A stretch of DNA of 64,000 nt from assembly GCF_001425945.1 (NCBI RefSeq), contig NZ_LMEB01000007.1, positions 124,163 through 188,162 on the forward strand, written 5' to 3'. The notes under the pieces were generated by a model. The model ran no database searches. It saw nothing but the letters and a program-made list of their open reading frames with translations, and was not told the DNA's origin. Below are positions 1 through 9,247 of this stretch, in pieces (the first letter of the stretch is position 1; each line of letters starts with the position of its first letter). The position numbers and the translations under genes are program-made. Source of the stretch: Brevundimonas sp. Root1279 (GTDB lineage: Bacteria > Pseudomonadota > Alphaproteobacteria > Caulobacterales > Caulobacteraceae).

Positions 1-936
1 GGTCAGGTCGAGCGTGGTCTCGACGATCATGTCCTCGGTCGGCTCGCCGACCAGTTCGCGGATCTGCTTGTCGAGCCAGTCGATGAAATACTGGGCGTGC
101 TGGCTGGCCAGGGTGCGCGACACCCGCACCGGCTCGGTCACGGCCTGGGCGCGTTGCTCGGGCGTGATCACCCCGGCGTCGACCATTTCGTTGAGCACGA
201 CGGTGGCGCGGGTCGCCGCCCGCTCGCTCTCGGACACCGGCGAGTAGCGCGACGGGGCCTTCAGCAGGCCGGCCAGCAGGGCCGCCTCGCCGACGGTCAG
301 CTCCTTGGCGCTCTTGTCGAAATAGCGCTGCGAGGCCGCCTCGATGCCATAGGCCCCGGCGCCGAAATAGACCCGGTTCAGATACAGGGCGAGGATCTCG
401 TCCTTGGAGAATTTCATCTCCAGCCACACGGCCAGCATCAGCTCCTGGACCTTGCGCTTCATGTTCTGGTCCGGGGACAGGAACAGGTTCTTGGCCAGCT
501 GCTGGGTCAGGGTCGAGCCGCCCTGGACGACGCGGCCGGCGCGCATGTTGGAGACCATGGCCCGGCTCATGCCGATCGGGTCGAAGCCGGGGTGGTGGTA
601 GAAGCGCCGGTCCTCGATGGCGATGAAGGCGGCCGGCACATAGTCCGGCAACGAGCTGAGGTCGGCCGGCGGGGCCTGTTGGGTGCCGCGCACCGCGATC
701 AGGGCGCCGTTGCGGTCCAGGTAGGTGATCGAGGGCTGGCGGTCGACGTTGTACAGCGTCGAGGTGTCGGGCAGGTCTCGCGCGAAGACGGCGAAGAAGA
801 CGACCAGGAAGATCAGGCCCCAGACGCCCAGGACCATGCCCCAGTACATCAGCCGCTGCAGGGGCGTCCGCTTGGGCTTCGGCGAACCGCCGTCACCGTC
901 GCCGCCGCGGTTGAAGAAGCCGCCCATCAACGCCAT
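1..936 (-). CDS. Penicillin-binding protein 1A family transglycosylase/transpeptidase, 3' end outside window
   Basis: This is the first 312 codons of a class A PBP, which polymerises and cross-links peptidoglycan in the periplasm. It starts at ATG 934-936 behind a GAGGAA ribosome site and stays open to the window edge. A short basic cytoplasmic tail is followed by one membrane anchor (about residues 33-50, GVWGLIFLVVFFAVF). The GT51 glycosyltransferase domain then follows, with the catalytic-glutamate motif EDRRFYHHPGFD and the family motif GGSTLTQQLAKNLFL, then KRKVQELMLAVWLE and NRVYFGAGAYGIEAASQRYF. The transpeptidase domain must lie beyond position 1. An in-frame second Met (927) is a possible alternative start. 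The family call is firm. Whether it is PBP1A or another class A paralogue cannot be decided from this half. Confidence 0.93.
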   Translation of the reverse strand, partial: MALMGGFFNRGGDGDGGSPKPKRTPLQRLMYWGMVLGVWGLIFLVVFFAVFARDLPDTSTLYNVDRQPSITYLDRNGALIAVRGTQQAPPADLSSLPDYVPAAFIAIEDRRFYHHPGFDPIGMSRAMVSNMRAGRVVQGGSTLTQQLAKNLFLSPDQNMKRKVQELMLAVWLEMKFSKDEILALYLNRVYFGAGAYGIEAASQRYFDKSAKELTVGEAALLAGLLKAPSRYSPVSESERAATRATVVLNEMVDAGVITPEQRAQAVTEPVRVSRTLASQHAQYFIDWLDKQIRELVGEPTEDMIVETTLDLT

Positions 937-1073
937 CAAGTTCCTCACAAGCTGAGCCTTGCCGGTCTTAGCCGGTTACGCTCGCGTACGGAAACGCCCC
1001 CAACGAAACCCGACTTGGGTCCGTAACAGGATCGTGAAGGACGTTTCCGCCGAAAGCATGACCCTGAAACGGC

Positions 1074-2030
1074 CTATTCTAAAAAGGCGTTCACCTCGGC
1101 GGCGAACACGGCCGGCTGGTCCAGCATGATGAAGTGGGCGCTGTCATCGATCCGCTTCAGCTCGGCGCCCGGCAGATTGGCGTAGGAGGCGCGGTAAATC
1201 CCGTCGGTGATCTCATTGGTCATACGCGGGTCGTTGAACTTCACATACAGCACCTCGACCGGGGCGGTGATCTTGCCCAGCTCGGGACGCAGGTCGGTGA
1301 CGATCAGCTCGCGGAACGACGCCGCCGAGGTCTGCTGGTCGCTGGCCTCCATGTCCGCGAGGGGACCGGCGCGCAGCGACTCCGTCTTGATCATGCCGTT
1401 GATCGAGGCCGCCGCCTGGGTGTTGTAGGTCTCGCGCGGGCTGTTCGCCATGCCGGCGTAGATCTGGTCCGCGGTGGCCGTGATCTGCTCGACCGAGGCG
1501 CCCGGCTGGCCGAACATCGCGCCCATGAATGGCACCATGTCGACGACCATCAGCTTGCCGACGCTGTCGGGGTGACGGGCGGCCAGCATCAGGCCGATGG
1601 TGCCGCCCATCGAGTGGCCGATCACCGCCGGCTTGGTCAGCCCCTGCTCGGCGATGTAGCGCGCCAGGTCCTCGGCCACCGGCGCGGCCACCGGGCCGGA
1701 GGCGTTGTCCTCGGCCGGCGCGCCGGCGAAGCCCTGCACATGCACCCGGTGCACGCGGTAGCGGCCCTTCAGCTGCTCGGTCAGGCCGTCCCAGACCTCC
1801 GGCGACGAGCTCAGGCCCGGGATCAGAATGACGTCGCCGACCGGATTGGCCGGGCCGTCGATGCGGACGTGGAAGCGGCCCGACTCGAAGTCGGCGTGCG
1901 CATGGCCGTGGCCGGCCTGGCCGTGCTGGGCGTGCGACCCGTGGGCCCCGTGGTCTTGGGCCAAGGCCGGGGCGCCCAGCGACAGGGCGGCGATCAGGGC
2001 GGCGGCGGCGGTCAGGGTCTTGAAGCTCAT
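1074..2030 (-). CDS. Secreted alpha/beta hydrolase
   Basis: This 318-residue protein begins with a Sec signal peptide (MSFKTLTAAAALIAALSLGAPALA, cut near residue 24), so it is exported. A His-rich linker follows (HGAHGSHAQHGQAGHGHAHA), which might bind metal. The alpha/beta hydrolase fold starts at about residue 50 with an HG-like loop (ILIPGLSSSPEVWDGL). The nucleophile elbow is GHSMGG, with Ser as nucleophile, and a late Asp-x-x-H region (DDSAHFIMLDQP) supplies the catalytic His. The start at 2030 was chosen because it puts the signal peptide at the N-terminus; the frame is open further upstream but runs into the divergent Rieske gene. The substrate is unknown (esterase or lipase-like). Confidence 0.88.
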   Translation of the reverse strand: MSFKTLTAAAALIAALSLGAPALAQDHGAHGSHAQHGQAGHGHAHADFESGRFHVRIDGPANPVGDVILIPGLSSSPEVWDGLTEQLKGRYRVHRVHVQGFAGAPAEDNASGPVAAPVAEDLARYIAEQGLTKPAVIGHSMGGTIGLMLAARHPDSVGKLMVVDMVPFMGAMFGQPGASVEQITATADQIYAGMANSPRETYNTQAAASINGMIKTESLRAGPLADMEASDQQTSAASFRELIVTDLRPELGKITAPVEVLYVKFNDPRMTNEITDGIYRASYANLPGAELKRIDDSAHFIMLDQPAVFAAEVNAFLE

Positions 2031-2147
2031 GTCGTCGGTTCCCGTTGGACGGGCGCGGCGCCCGTTTTCATCCCCTAGTCGTCGCAGAGGGCGCGAATGG
2101 ATGCAGCCGGTCAAGACTTCGCGAAAGCAGGCCGCTAGACTGACCCC

Positions 2148-3272
2148 ATGACGCCTGCCGACAGCGCCCCTTCGCCCACCTCGTCCACGCCCGAAGCCAA
2201 GGCCCCGCCCACCGCCTTCGGCAAGGGCTTCGTCCAGGACGCCTGGTATTTCGTGGCCCTGGCCCGCGACGTGAAGCCGACTTCGCTGAAGCGCTACGAG
2301 CTGCTCGGCGAGCCGGTCCTGATCGGCCGCACCAAGGCCGGCCAGGTCTTCGCCATGCGCGACATCTGCCCGCACCGCGCCGCCCCTCTGTCGGCCGGCC
2401 GCGTCGTCGACAAGCCCGGCGAGGGCGAGACGGTCGAGTGCTGCTACCACGGTTGGCGTTTCCGCCCCGACGGCGTCTGCGCCGCCATTCCCTCCCTGGT
2501 CGAGGACCAGGCCTATGAACCCGAGCGGATCCGCGTCCGCGCCTATCCGGTGCGCGAGAGCCAGGGGATGGTTTTCGCCTGGGTCGCCTCGGACCCGCGC
2601 AATCCCTCCGAGCCCGACCATGAGCCGCCGCAGTTCCCCGGCGTGGTCGGCGGCGACGCCAAACTGGTCGAGTGGATGGATTTCGAGAGCCACATCGACC
2701 ACGCCGTCGTCGGCCTCATGGACCCGGCCCACGGCCCCTTCGTGCACCAGCAGTGGTGGTGGCGCTCGGCGCATTCCATGCACGAGAAGGCCAAGGCCTT
2801 CGAGCCGCGCGAGCAGGGCTTCTCCATGGTCCGCCACGCCCCGTCCTCGAACAGCCGGGCCTACAAGCTGCTGGGCGGCGCCCCGGCCACCGAGATCACC
2901 TTCCGCCTGCCCGGCTACCGGTGGGAGCACATCCAGGTCGGCCCGAAGCAGGTCCTGGCCCTGACCTGCCTGACCCCGATCACCGAGACCAGGACCCGGA
3001 TCACCCAGATCTTCTGGTCCGACCACTGGATCTTCAACGTCGCCAAGCCCTTCCTGCGCATGGGCGTGGTCGCCTTCCTCAAGCAGGACGGCGGCATGGT
3101 GAACCTGCAGAACGAAGGCCTGCGCTACGACCCGGCCCTGATCTGGATCGACGACGCCGACAAACAGGCCAAATGGTACCAGCAGCTGAAGCGCGAATGG
3201 ATCAAGGCGCGGACGGAGGGTCGCCCGTTCGCGAACCCGGTCAAGGCGACGACGCTGCGGTGGAAGAGCTGA
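2148..3272 (+). CDS. Rieske non-heme iron oxygenase, alpha-subunit type
   Basis: This 374-residue protein is an aromatic ring-hydroxylating or demethylating oxygenase component. The N-terminal Rieske [2Fe-2S] domain shows CPH (C74, H76) and C-x2-H (C98, H101, within ECCYHGW). The catalytic domain shows the mononuclear iron pair in LMDPAHGPFVH (H195, H200). It resembles single-component enzymes of the vanillate demethylase/phenylpropionate dioxygenase superfamily. No reductase or ferredoxin gene is adjacent, so the electron donor must be encoded elsewhere. It is divergent from the secreted hydrolase (118 bp gap) and convergent with the porin gene (21 bp gap). The substrate cannot be deduced. 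Confidence 0.9.
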   Translation: MTPADSAPSPTSSTPEAKAPPTAFGKGFVQDAWYFVALARDVKPTSLKRYELLGEPVLIGRTKAGQVFAMRDICPHRAAPLSAGRVVDKPGEGETVECCYHGWRFRPDGVCAAIPSLVEDQAYEPERIRVRAYPVRESQGMVFAWVASDPRNPSEPDHEPPQFPGVVGGDAKLVEWMDFESHIDHAVVGLMDPAHGPFVHQQWWWRSAHSMHEKAKAFEPREQGFSMVRHAPSSNSRAYKLLGGAPATEITFRLPGYRWEHIQVGPKQVLALTCLTPITETRTRITQIFWSDHWIFNVAKPFLRMGVVAFLKQDGGMVNLQNEGLRYDPALIWIDDADKQAKWYQQLKREWIKARTEGRPFANPVKATTLRWKS

Positions 3273-3293
3273 GGCGGGCGAACAGTCGCCAGA

Positions 3294-4703
3294 TCAGAAA
3301 GTGACGCGCGCCCGCACGCTGAGGACGGTCATGGAATCCCTCGTCGGGTAGAGCGTTGGATTCAGCACGACCTGCAGGACCGGAGTCAGGGCCAGGTTCT
3401 CGGTCAGATGATACCGATAGAAGACCTCGGTGGTGTACTGACTGTCGAGGAAGTCGGCCGCAGGGCTGGTCCAACCGCCGGCGAAACCAAACAGGTCAGA
3501 CGGGGCGTTGGGATGCCGCCAGCCGAAGCCGGCGCTCAGATTCCGGTCCGCCAGCCAGCCGTCTGACCAGCCGCCGCGCACAAACCACATGAAGTCCTCC
3601 CCCGCCATGAAGTTGGCGTTGAAGGCGAAACCGTAGGCGCGCGGGCTGCCGTCATTCAGGGCGTCCCGGTACCAACTGGTGATATGGAAATTATTCCGGT
3701 CCATCGGCCCGCGCGCATGGATCGGCGCACCGCGTCCCGACAGGCCGCTCCAACCGGTTTCGAAGAAGTAGAATTTGGCGTCCTCGCCAAAGAAGTCGTC
3801 GATAGTCCAGCCCGTGTCGCTGCTGTAGGGCGTGAAGACGCCGCCCTTCAGGTAGAGTCCGCCCTCGGTGGGGAAGGCGGCCGCGACGCCGCCGAATCCG
3901 CGCAGCGGCACGGCGATGGTCGGACTGGTCGAGAACTGCAGGCTGAGGAATTGCCGGTTGTCGTCAAAGAACGGATAGGCGTTGACGAAGTTGGGCGCGA
4001 AGAGCTTGCCTACGGCGTACTGGAAGCGGTTGTCGGCAAGGTTCTGCCGGACGTACGCCTGGGTGATCCCGAGGCTGAAGTCGCCCCAGGTCGCCGCCGT
4101 GGGCACTGCCGACCCCGCGCCGATTCCGGCCTGCAGGGGCGCCAGGTCCGTGAACAGCGGCCGCCGGTCCTCGACCGCCATGTCGAACGTCAGTGCGTTG
4201 GGCTGGCCGCGGTTCGTCAGCGCGTAGGACAGGTTGAAGGTGAATTTGCTGCCGACGGCGTTGTGTTCGTCGATCCGGCTGTCCGAATAGTTCTGCCAGA
4301 GCATGCCCCACGACCCGCCGATGGTCAGGCCGTGCCGCTCGGTCAGTCCCTGTTTCCAGGTGAACCACGGTGCAAGCGCTGTGGCTCGCCGCGGCCCCGG
4401 CGGTCCATCGGGTTCAAGATCCCCCTCGACCGACATCGTCGACTCGAGAAGTTCGGGATAGAGGGGCTCGTCCTCGGGATCCTGGACGGAAGGAAGGTGG
4501 GGAGCCACCGCGGTCGGATCAGGCGGAGGCCCCGGTTCCGGTTGCGTGACTACCGGAAGGTCAGCACCACCATCTGCGAGCCCGACGATGTCCTGGGCCC
4601 GCGCCGGCGCCGCGGGCGCCAGCACGGCCAGCGCCAAGGCGAGGCAGGAGGCGACCTCCGCCACGCTGCCGATCGCCGCCGGGTGATGTCGTGAGCCCGT
4701 CAC
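3294..4703 (-). CDS. OprB-like carbohydrate-selective porin
   Basis: This 469-residue outer membrane beta-barrel protein has a signal peptide ending at ...APARA-QD, an acidic/proline-rich spacer to about residue 95, and a barrel region with repeated aromatic amphipathic strands (FTFNLSYAL, FQYAVGKLFAPNFVNAY, FYFFETGWSGLSGRG, EVFYRYHLTENLALTPVLQ). The C-terminal Phe (RVRARVTF) is the usual signal for BAM-dependent insertion. The start is GTG at 4701-4703, overlapping the TGA of the upstream CoA-transferase gene by 4 bp, so the two are translationally coupled. The pairing suggests it imports the ligand handled by that exported protein. The OprB assignment rests on overall pattern; the substrate is unknown. 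Confidence 0.82.
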   Translation of the reverse strand: MTGSRHHPAAIGSVAEVASCLALALAVLAPAAPARAQDIVGLADGGADLPVVTQPEPGPPPDPTAVAPHLPSVQDPEDEPLYPELLESTMSVEGDLEPDGPPGPRRATALAPWFTWKQGLTERHGLTIGGSWGMLWQNYSDSRIDEHNAVGSKFTFNLSYALTNRGQPNALTFDMAVEDRRPLFTDLAPLQAGIGAGSAVPTAATWGDFSLGITQAYVRQNLADNRFQYAVGKLFAPNFVNAYPFFDDNRQFLSLQFSTSPTIAVPLRGFGGVAAAFPTEGGLYLKGGVFTPYSSDTGWTIDDFFGEDAKFYFFETGWSGLSGRGAPIHARGPMDRNNFHITSWYRDALNDGSPRAYGFAFNANFMAGEDFMWFVRGGWSDGWLADRNLSAGFGWRHPNAPSDLFGFAGGWTSPAADFLDSQYTTEVFYRYHLTENLALTPVLQVVLNPTLYPTRDSMTVLSVRARVTF

Positions 4704-6292
4704 GCCCAGGCCACCGCATCGCCTCCGCGCACCGCCACGAGCGGCGTGCGCCAGCGCCCCGGTGTGCGTTCGAGCTTCACCTGTGGCCCAAGGCGCCGCA
4801 CTTCGCCGTATGGGGTCTGGGCCACCAGGATTTCGGGCGAGATCAGTCGATTGTCGGGCCCCGACAGGTCAAATGCCGTGTCTGGGAAACGGCCGAGGCT
4901 GGCGTACCACATGGCTGCCCGCGTCAGGCTGACCCGGACGTGATAGCTGCCGCCCTCGCGTGCGCGCCGACGCAGTGCGGCGATCACGCCGCAAGCGCCG
5001 AGGTAGCCGGCGATATAGTCGTTCATGACGAGCGTCGGGGGGAAACGCGGCACGCCTCCGCCGCCGCCCTCCTCCAGCGTGAAGCCTGACACGGACAGGC
5101 CTTCCATGTCGAAGCCGCCACGGGTCGCCCAGGGGCCGCTCGCGCTGTTGGGATTGCCGGAAAGGTAGACCAGTCCGCGGTGACCGGCAGCGAGTTCCTC
5201 CGCGCCGAAGCCCAAACGATCGAGGGCGCCGACACGGAAATTCTCAACGAACACGTCGGCCTGCGGCACCAGACCCTTGAGCCGCTTGTTCTGGTCGGGA
5301 TTGCGAAGGTCGACAAAGGTCGACCGCATGCCGACGTTGACGTCGACGACCATCGCCTCGTGCTCGAACGCCTGGTCGCGAGCGACATGCAGAACCTGCG
5401 CCCCGTATTCGGCCAGCGTGCGCGACGCGCATGTGCCGGCGATGACGTGGGTGTTGGAAAGCACCCGCAGACCCGACAGCGGCTGGGCCGGGTTGGGCGA
5501 CCAGGGGACCGGCTCGCCGTCAGCGATCTTGATGATCTCGATAAGGGGCGTGCGCGCCAGCACCTGGCCTTCCGGATGCGCCAGCCATTCCTCCCGCGTC
5601 CGGTGCACCACCCCGACACCGCCGGCGGCGTTCAGCTCTTCTTCGAACTCGAACGCGTCGACCTGCTTCAGCGCCCGGACGATGTTGTCGCGCCCCGGGA
5701 GGGACTTCATCGTCGTGAGGGCGCGCTCATTGAGGTGCGGATAGGCGCCGGTCACGTTCAGGAACCGGCCGTCGCGCGTTTCGAAGGGCACGAAGGTCAG
5801 CGGATTGCCGAGCCCCAGCGGCGCCTGGAGCATGAGCCCGTTCACCGTGGGGATCACGAAATCACGGGGGATGGCGTCCGCGGCCGGGACGGTGCCGTCG
5901 CGCTGCGCCATCAACAGGATCGCGCCGATGAGCGGGTTCACATTGTAGACGGATTCCCGCAGGTCGACCGTCAGGTCCTGCGCCTCGCCGGTTCTCTCAC
6001 GCCAGATGGCGGCCGCGCCCAGTCCTGCGCCCATGGCGGCGATCGCCATGCAGGAGCCGACGCGGAAATGGCTTCGGATGATCGGATCGGCGCCTGTGAA
6101 CGTGACCTTCCCGCCGGCGTCGGAGGCCCCACCGCCGATGTCGCGCATGAACCCGGCGAACACCTGATCGATATCGAAGTCGGCCTGAACCGCTGCGTGC
6201 GCCGGCAGCGAATCCGCAAGCAGGCCGCCCGCAACGGCCAGACCGCCCGTCTGGATCACAGTGCGCCGCGTGAATTGGTCTGACCCGATCAT
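4700..6292 (-). CDS. CoA-transferase family III (CaiB/BaiF) protein with Tat signal peptide
   Basis: This protein of about 530 residues is related to formyl-CoA/carnitine CoA-transferases but has two oddities. First, the N-terminus is a clear twin-arginine signal (FTRRTVIQTGG, hydrophobic stretch LAVAGGLLADSL, cleavage motif PAHA-A), which predicts export, where CoA esters are not expected. Second, the family's usual N-terminal segment (LSGLRVL...ASRTLAEYGAQV) appears only near residue 275, and the first 250 residues resemble what normally comes later, so the order looks permuted. The likely active-site Asp lies in RGGFDMEG. The start at 6292 has a GGAAAG site just upstream; an ATG at 6307 is the alternative. 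It overlaps the porin gene by 4 bp. Family call good, function unknown. Confidence 0.82.
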   Translation of the reverse strand: MIGSDQFTRRTVIQTGGLAVAGGLLADSLPAHAAVQADFDIDQVFAGFMRDIGGGASDAGGKVTFTGADPIIRSHFRVGSCMAIAAMGAGLGAAAIWRERTGEAQDLTVDLRESVYNVNPLIGAILLMAQRDGTVPAADAIPRDFVIPTVNGLMLQAPLGLGNPLTFVPFETRDGRFLNVTGAYPHLNERALTTMKSLPGRDNIVRALKQVDAFEFEEELNAAGGVGVVHRTREEWLAHPEGQVLARTPLIEIIKIADGEPVPWSPNPAQPLSGLRVLSNTHVIAGTCASRTLAEYGAQVLHVARDQAFEHEAMVVDVNVGMRSTFVDLRNPDQNKRLKGLVPQADVFVENFRVGALDRLGFGAEELAAGHRGLVYLSGNPNSASGPWATRGGFDMEGLSVSGFTLEEGGGGGVPRFPPTLVMNDYIAGYLGACGVIAALRRRAREGGSYHVRVSLTRAAMWYASLGRFPDTAFDLSGPDNRLISPEILVAQTPYGEVRRLGPQVKLERTPGRWRTPLVAVRGGDAVAWA

Positions 6293-6422
6293 CCGCTTTC
6301 CACCCATCTGCGCTGTTGGGGGAGCAATCCTCGGAAGCCAATCGAAGGTCCATCAGGTGTTCACCCGAGGACGCCCGCGATCAGCCGCCATTGGCCTAGC
6401 GGCGATCATCAAGCCACATGGC

Positions 6423-6456
6423 GAAAAAATAGGCCGCGACGGGGGCGTCGCGGCCT
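6423..6456 (-). terminator. Rho-independent terminator after TetR gene
   Basis: A perfect 10-bp stem (6431-6440 with 6447-6456, AGGCCGCGAC/GTCGCGGCCT) is followed on the minus strand by a T6 run (6423-6428 read as A on plus). It lies about 70 bp downstream of the TetR stop. Confidence 0.85.
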
Positions 6457-6524
6457 TGGCAGTGGTGGTGGTTTCAGGACCGTTGCAAGAAGCGCGCCGG
6501 AACGGCTCCGCTTGCCGCCGCGGG

Positions 6525-7184
6525 TTACTGGCGCGCCAGCGCCCCGGCGAGGATCACGTCGATCTGCTTGCCCATGCGCTCGGCCAGCTGGTCGCTGGTC
6601 CAGCCGTCGTAGGCGGCCTGGCGGTAGTTCGACAGATAGGCGCCGTAGATCAGCTCGCTGAGCAGGCGCACGTCGGCGTCCTGGCGCAGCTCGCCCTCGC
6701 GGACGCCGGCCTGCAGGGCGTCGGTGACGACCGAAACCAGCGGCTTGATGGCGGCGCGGACGCGCATTTCGGCGGCGACCGGCTGGAACCACGAGCGGGC
6801 GATGACCGCCTGCACCAGCGGCAGCTGCTCGAGCGACGAGTGATAGGCGGCGCTCAGCGCGGCCAGCAGACGCGTGCGGACCGAGCCTTCGGTCTGGGCG
6901 GCCGCCTTCATGACCTCGGCCAGGGCGACCATGTCGGTCGCCAGCACGGCTTCGAACAGCTCGGCCTTGTCCTGGAAGTTCGCGAAGACCGCGCCGGTCG
7001 ACATGCCGGCGCCCTTGGCGATGTCGCGAATGGTGGCGGGCTCATAGCCGCGCTCGGCGAACAGCTGGCGGGCGGCGTCCAGAACCTTCTGGCGCGTGCG
7101 GACCTTGGCCGCCTGACGGCGGTTCAGGCGCGGGGCCTGGGTTTCGGTTTCGGTTTCGGGGGTAGGCAGGGCGATGTCTCGCAT
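6525..7184 (-). CDS. TetR/AcrR family transcriptional regulator
   Basis: This 219-residue regulator has an N-terminal helix-turn-helix (about residues 30-76: RQKVLDAARQLFAERGYEPATI, then TGAVFANFQDKAELFEAVL). The C-terminal ligand-binding domain is unclassified. An ETETET stretch (residues 10-16) comes from a short tandem repeat. It ends at a strong terminator and starts 6 bp from an imperfect palindrome (7190-7207) with no obvious Shine-Dalgarno between, so the message may be leaderless or nearly so and self-repressed. The neighbouring CPA2 antiporter gene on the same strand is a possible target, but nothing in the sequence proves it. Confidence 0.9.
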   Translation of the reverse strand: MRDIALPTPETETETQAPRLNRRQAAKVRTRQKVLDAARQLFAERGYEPATIRDIAKGAGMSTGAVFANFQDKAELFEAVLATDMVALAEVMKAAAQTEGSVRTRLLAALSAAYHSSLEQLPLVQAVIARSWFQPVAAEMRVRAAIKPLVSVVTDALQAGVREGELRQDADVRLLSELIYGAYLSNYRQAAYDGWTSDQLAERMGKQIDVILAGALARQ

Positions 7185-7189
7185 GAAAA

Positions 7190-7207
7190 CGGTTACTCGA
7201 CTAACGG
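7190..7207. promoter_or_regulatory. Candidate TetR operator
   Basis: This 18-bp imperfect palindrome (CGGTTACTCGACTAACGG) is symmetric at 14 of 18 positions. It lies directly in front of the TetR start codon, the usual place for autorepression. There is no binding evidence. Confidence 0.45.
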
Positions 7208-7414
7208 CGGGACAACAGGCCCGCTATCGAAAAACGACCGCCGAAGCGATGGGGAGGGGAAACGGACGGGGAGGTCCGCGGCGTCTTACGACTAATGGAT
7301 CAGTCATCACGCAACGATGACCAAAATGGGGTAGGCAGGTTAACGGACCTGTCTGAAAGGATGATAACTTCGCCTTTGTGTCCCGGACCGGGTCACGAAC
7401 CGGCGGTCGGCGCG

Positions 7415-9247
7415 TCATGAGCGCTGGGTCGAGCGCAGGGCGCGCGGGCGTCTGGCGGGTGCGTCGTCGGGCATGGCCTCCTGGAACAGTTTGCGGAAAC
7501 GGTCACGGCGTTCGTGGATCGAGGCCAGGACCAGGCCCATCGGCACGCCCAGATCGACCAGGGTGTTCTCGGCCAGCTGCAGGCTGGCCTCCGTCGTCTC
7601 GGGCACCGCGTCGGTGACGCCCAGACGATACAGCCGCTCGGCGTGGCGCGAGTCGCGGGCGCGCGCGATCAGGATGACCTCGGGGCGGGCCGAGCGCACC
7701 GCCGCCACCACCTCGTCGACCTTGGTCGGGGCGTCCATGGTCACCACCACCGCCCGCACCGACTCGATGCCGCACTTGTCCAACATGTCGGCCCGGGCCG
7801 CATCGCCATAGAAGACGTTGGAGCCCTCGGCCCGGCCCTTGGCCACGGTCACTGCGTTGGCGTCCAGGGCCATGAAGGACTGGCCGTGCTCATGGAGCAT
7901 CTCGCCGACCAGCCGGCCGACCCGGCCGAAACCGACGATCAGCACCTCGCCGTGGGCCCCGGACGGAACCAGGGCCTCGGGGGGCAGGTCCGGCTGCGCC
8001 GGGGCGACCTTACGCAGCAGCCGATCCGCGATCAGGGCCATCAGCGGCACGCTGAACATGCTGATCGTCGCCGCCACCAGAATGGTCTGGGTGAAGGCCG
8101 GCGACGCGATGCCCTCGACCAGGCCGGCCCCCAGGATGACGAAGGCGAACTCCCCGGCCGGACCGAGGACCAAGGCCGTCTCGATGGCGTTGCGGTTCTT
8201 CACGCCCCAGGCCCGCGCCGCGCCGTAGATGATCCCGGCCTTGAGCAGGGTCAGCCCCGCCGCCAGGCCGAACACCGCCGCCGGATCGGCGGCCACGGCG
8301 TCGAGGTCCAGGGCGATGCCGACGCCCACGAAGAAGACCCCCAGCAGCAGCCCCTTGAAGGGCTCGATCGAGACCTCGACCTCGCGGCGGAATTCGGTCT
8401 CGGCCAGCAGCAGGCCGGCGACCAGGGCGCCCAGGCTCATCGACAGGCCCGCCGCCTGCGCCGCCAGGCCGGCCCCGACCACCACCAGCAGGCTGGCGGC
8501 CACGAACAGCTCCTGCCCCTGCCCCTTGGAGCGCGCCTTGGCCACGGAGCGGAACATCGGCCGCAGCACCAGCCGGCCGAGGACGACGATCAGGGCCAGG
8601 CCGATGGCCGCGGGCACCAGGGTGAACAGGGCCGGGCCCAGCACCGAGGGGTCGAACTCCCCGGCCGGCGTCACCCCTTCCTGGGCCATCGCGGCCAGCA
8701 CGGTGACGGTGATCAGGATCGGCGCCACGGCCAGGTCCTGGGCCAGCAGAATGGAGAAGGTCGCCCGGCCCGTCGCGCCCCCCAGCCGCCCGCGCTCGGC
8801 CATCACCGGCATGACCACGGCGGTCGACGACAGCGCCAGGCCCATGCCCAGCACCGCCGCCGAGACCAGCGGCTGGCCCATCAGCATCAACACGGCGGCG
8901 ATGCCCACCGTGCACAGCACGACCTGGGTCAGCCCCAGGCCGAAAACCATCTTGCGCATGGCCTTGAGCCGCTCCCACGACAGCTCCAGCCCGATCATGA
9001 ACAGCAGGAAGGCGACGCCCAGTTCGGACAGCGACCGGATCTGCTGGGCGTCGGAAATGGTCAGCGTGCCGAGCCAGGGCGCGCGATCTGCGAAGCGCGC
9101 CAGCCCGTCCGGACCCAGCAGCACCCCGGCGGCCAGGAAGCCCAGCACGGGGCTGATCTTCAACCGATTGAACAGCGGCACGACCACCCCGGCCGCAGCC
9201 AGGAAGACGATCAGGTCCTTGTACTCGCCGCCGCCGTGCGCTGCCAT
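7415..9247 (-). CDS. Monovalent cation:proton antiporter-2 (CPA2, KefB/KefC-like)
   Basis: This 610-residue inner membrane transporter is built of about 12 hydrophobic segments (residues about 10-400: starting LIVFLAAAGVVVPLFNRLKISPVLGFLAAGVLLGP, through GLGLALSSTAV-type helices). A cytoplasmic RCK/TrkA-N domain follows at about residues 420-540 with the nucleotide-binding loop VLIVGFGRVGRLVGE and the acidic strand end MALD. This is the KefB/KefC architecture (K+ or Na+ efflux in exchange for protons). No KefF/KefG-type quinone reductase is adjacent, so glutathione gating is not supported. The basic C-tail (RRPRALRSTQRS) may be cytoplasmic. Confidence 0.93.
   Translation of the reverse strand: MAAHGGGEYKDLIVFLAAAGVVVPLFNRLKISPVLGFLAAGVLLGPDGLARFADRAPWLGTLTISDAQQIRSLSELGVAFLLFMIGLELSWERLKAMRKMVFGLGLTQVVLCTVGIAAVLMLMGQPLVSAAVLGMGLALSSTAVVMPVMAERGRLGGATGRATFSILLAQDLAVAPILITVTVLAAMAQEGVTPAGEFDPSVLGPALFTLVPAAIGLALIVVLGRLVLRPMFRSVAKARSKGQGQELFVAASLLVVVGAGLAAQAAGLSMSLGALVAGLLLAETEFRREVEVSIEPFKGLLLGVFFVGVGIALDLDAVAADPAAVFGLAAGLTLLKAGIIYGAARAWGVKNRNAIETALVLGPAGEFAFVILGAGLVEGIASPAFTQTILVAATISMFSVPLMALIADRLLRKVAPAQPDLPPEALVPSGAHGEVLIVGFGRVGRLVGEMLHEHGQSFMALDANAVTVAKGRAEGSNVFYGDAARADMLDKCGIESVRAVVVTMDAPTKVDEVVAAVRSARPEVILIARARDSRHAERLYRLGVTDAVPETTEASLQLAENTLVDLGVPMGLVLASIHERRDRFRKLFQEAMPDDAPARRPRALRSTQRS

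Noticed and set aside
1074..3026. A 650-residue version of the secreted hydrolase
   Set aside because: The extra 330 residues are the antisense of the Rieske oxygenase gene; the signal peptide begins at 2030.
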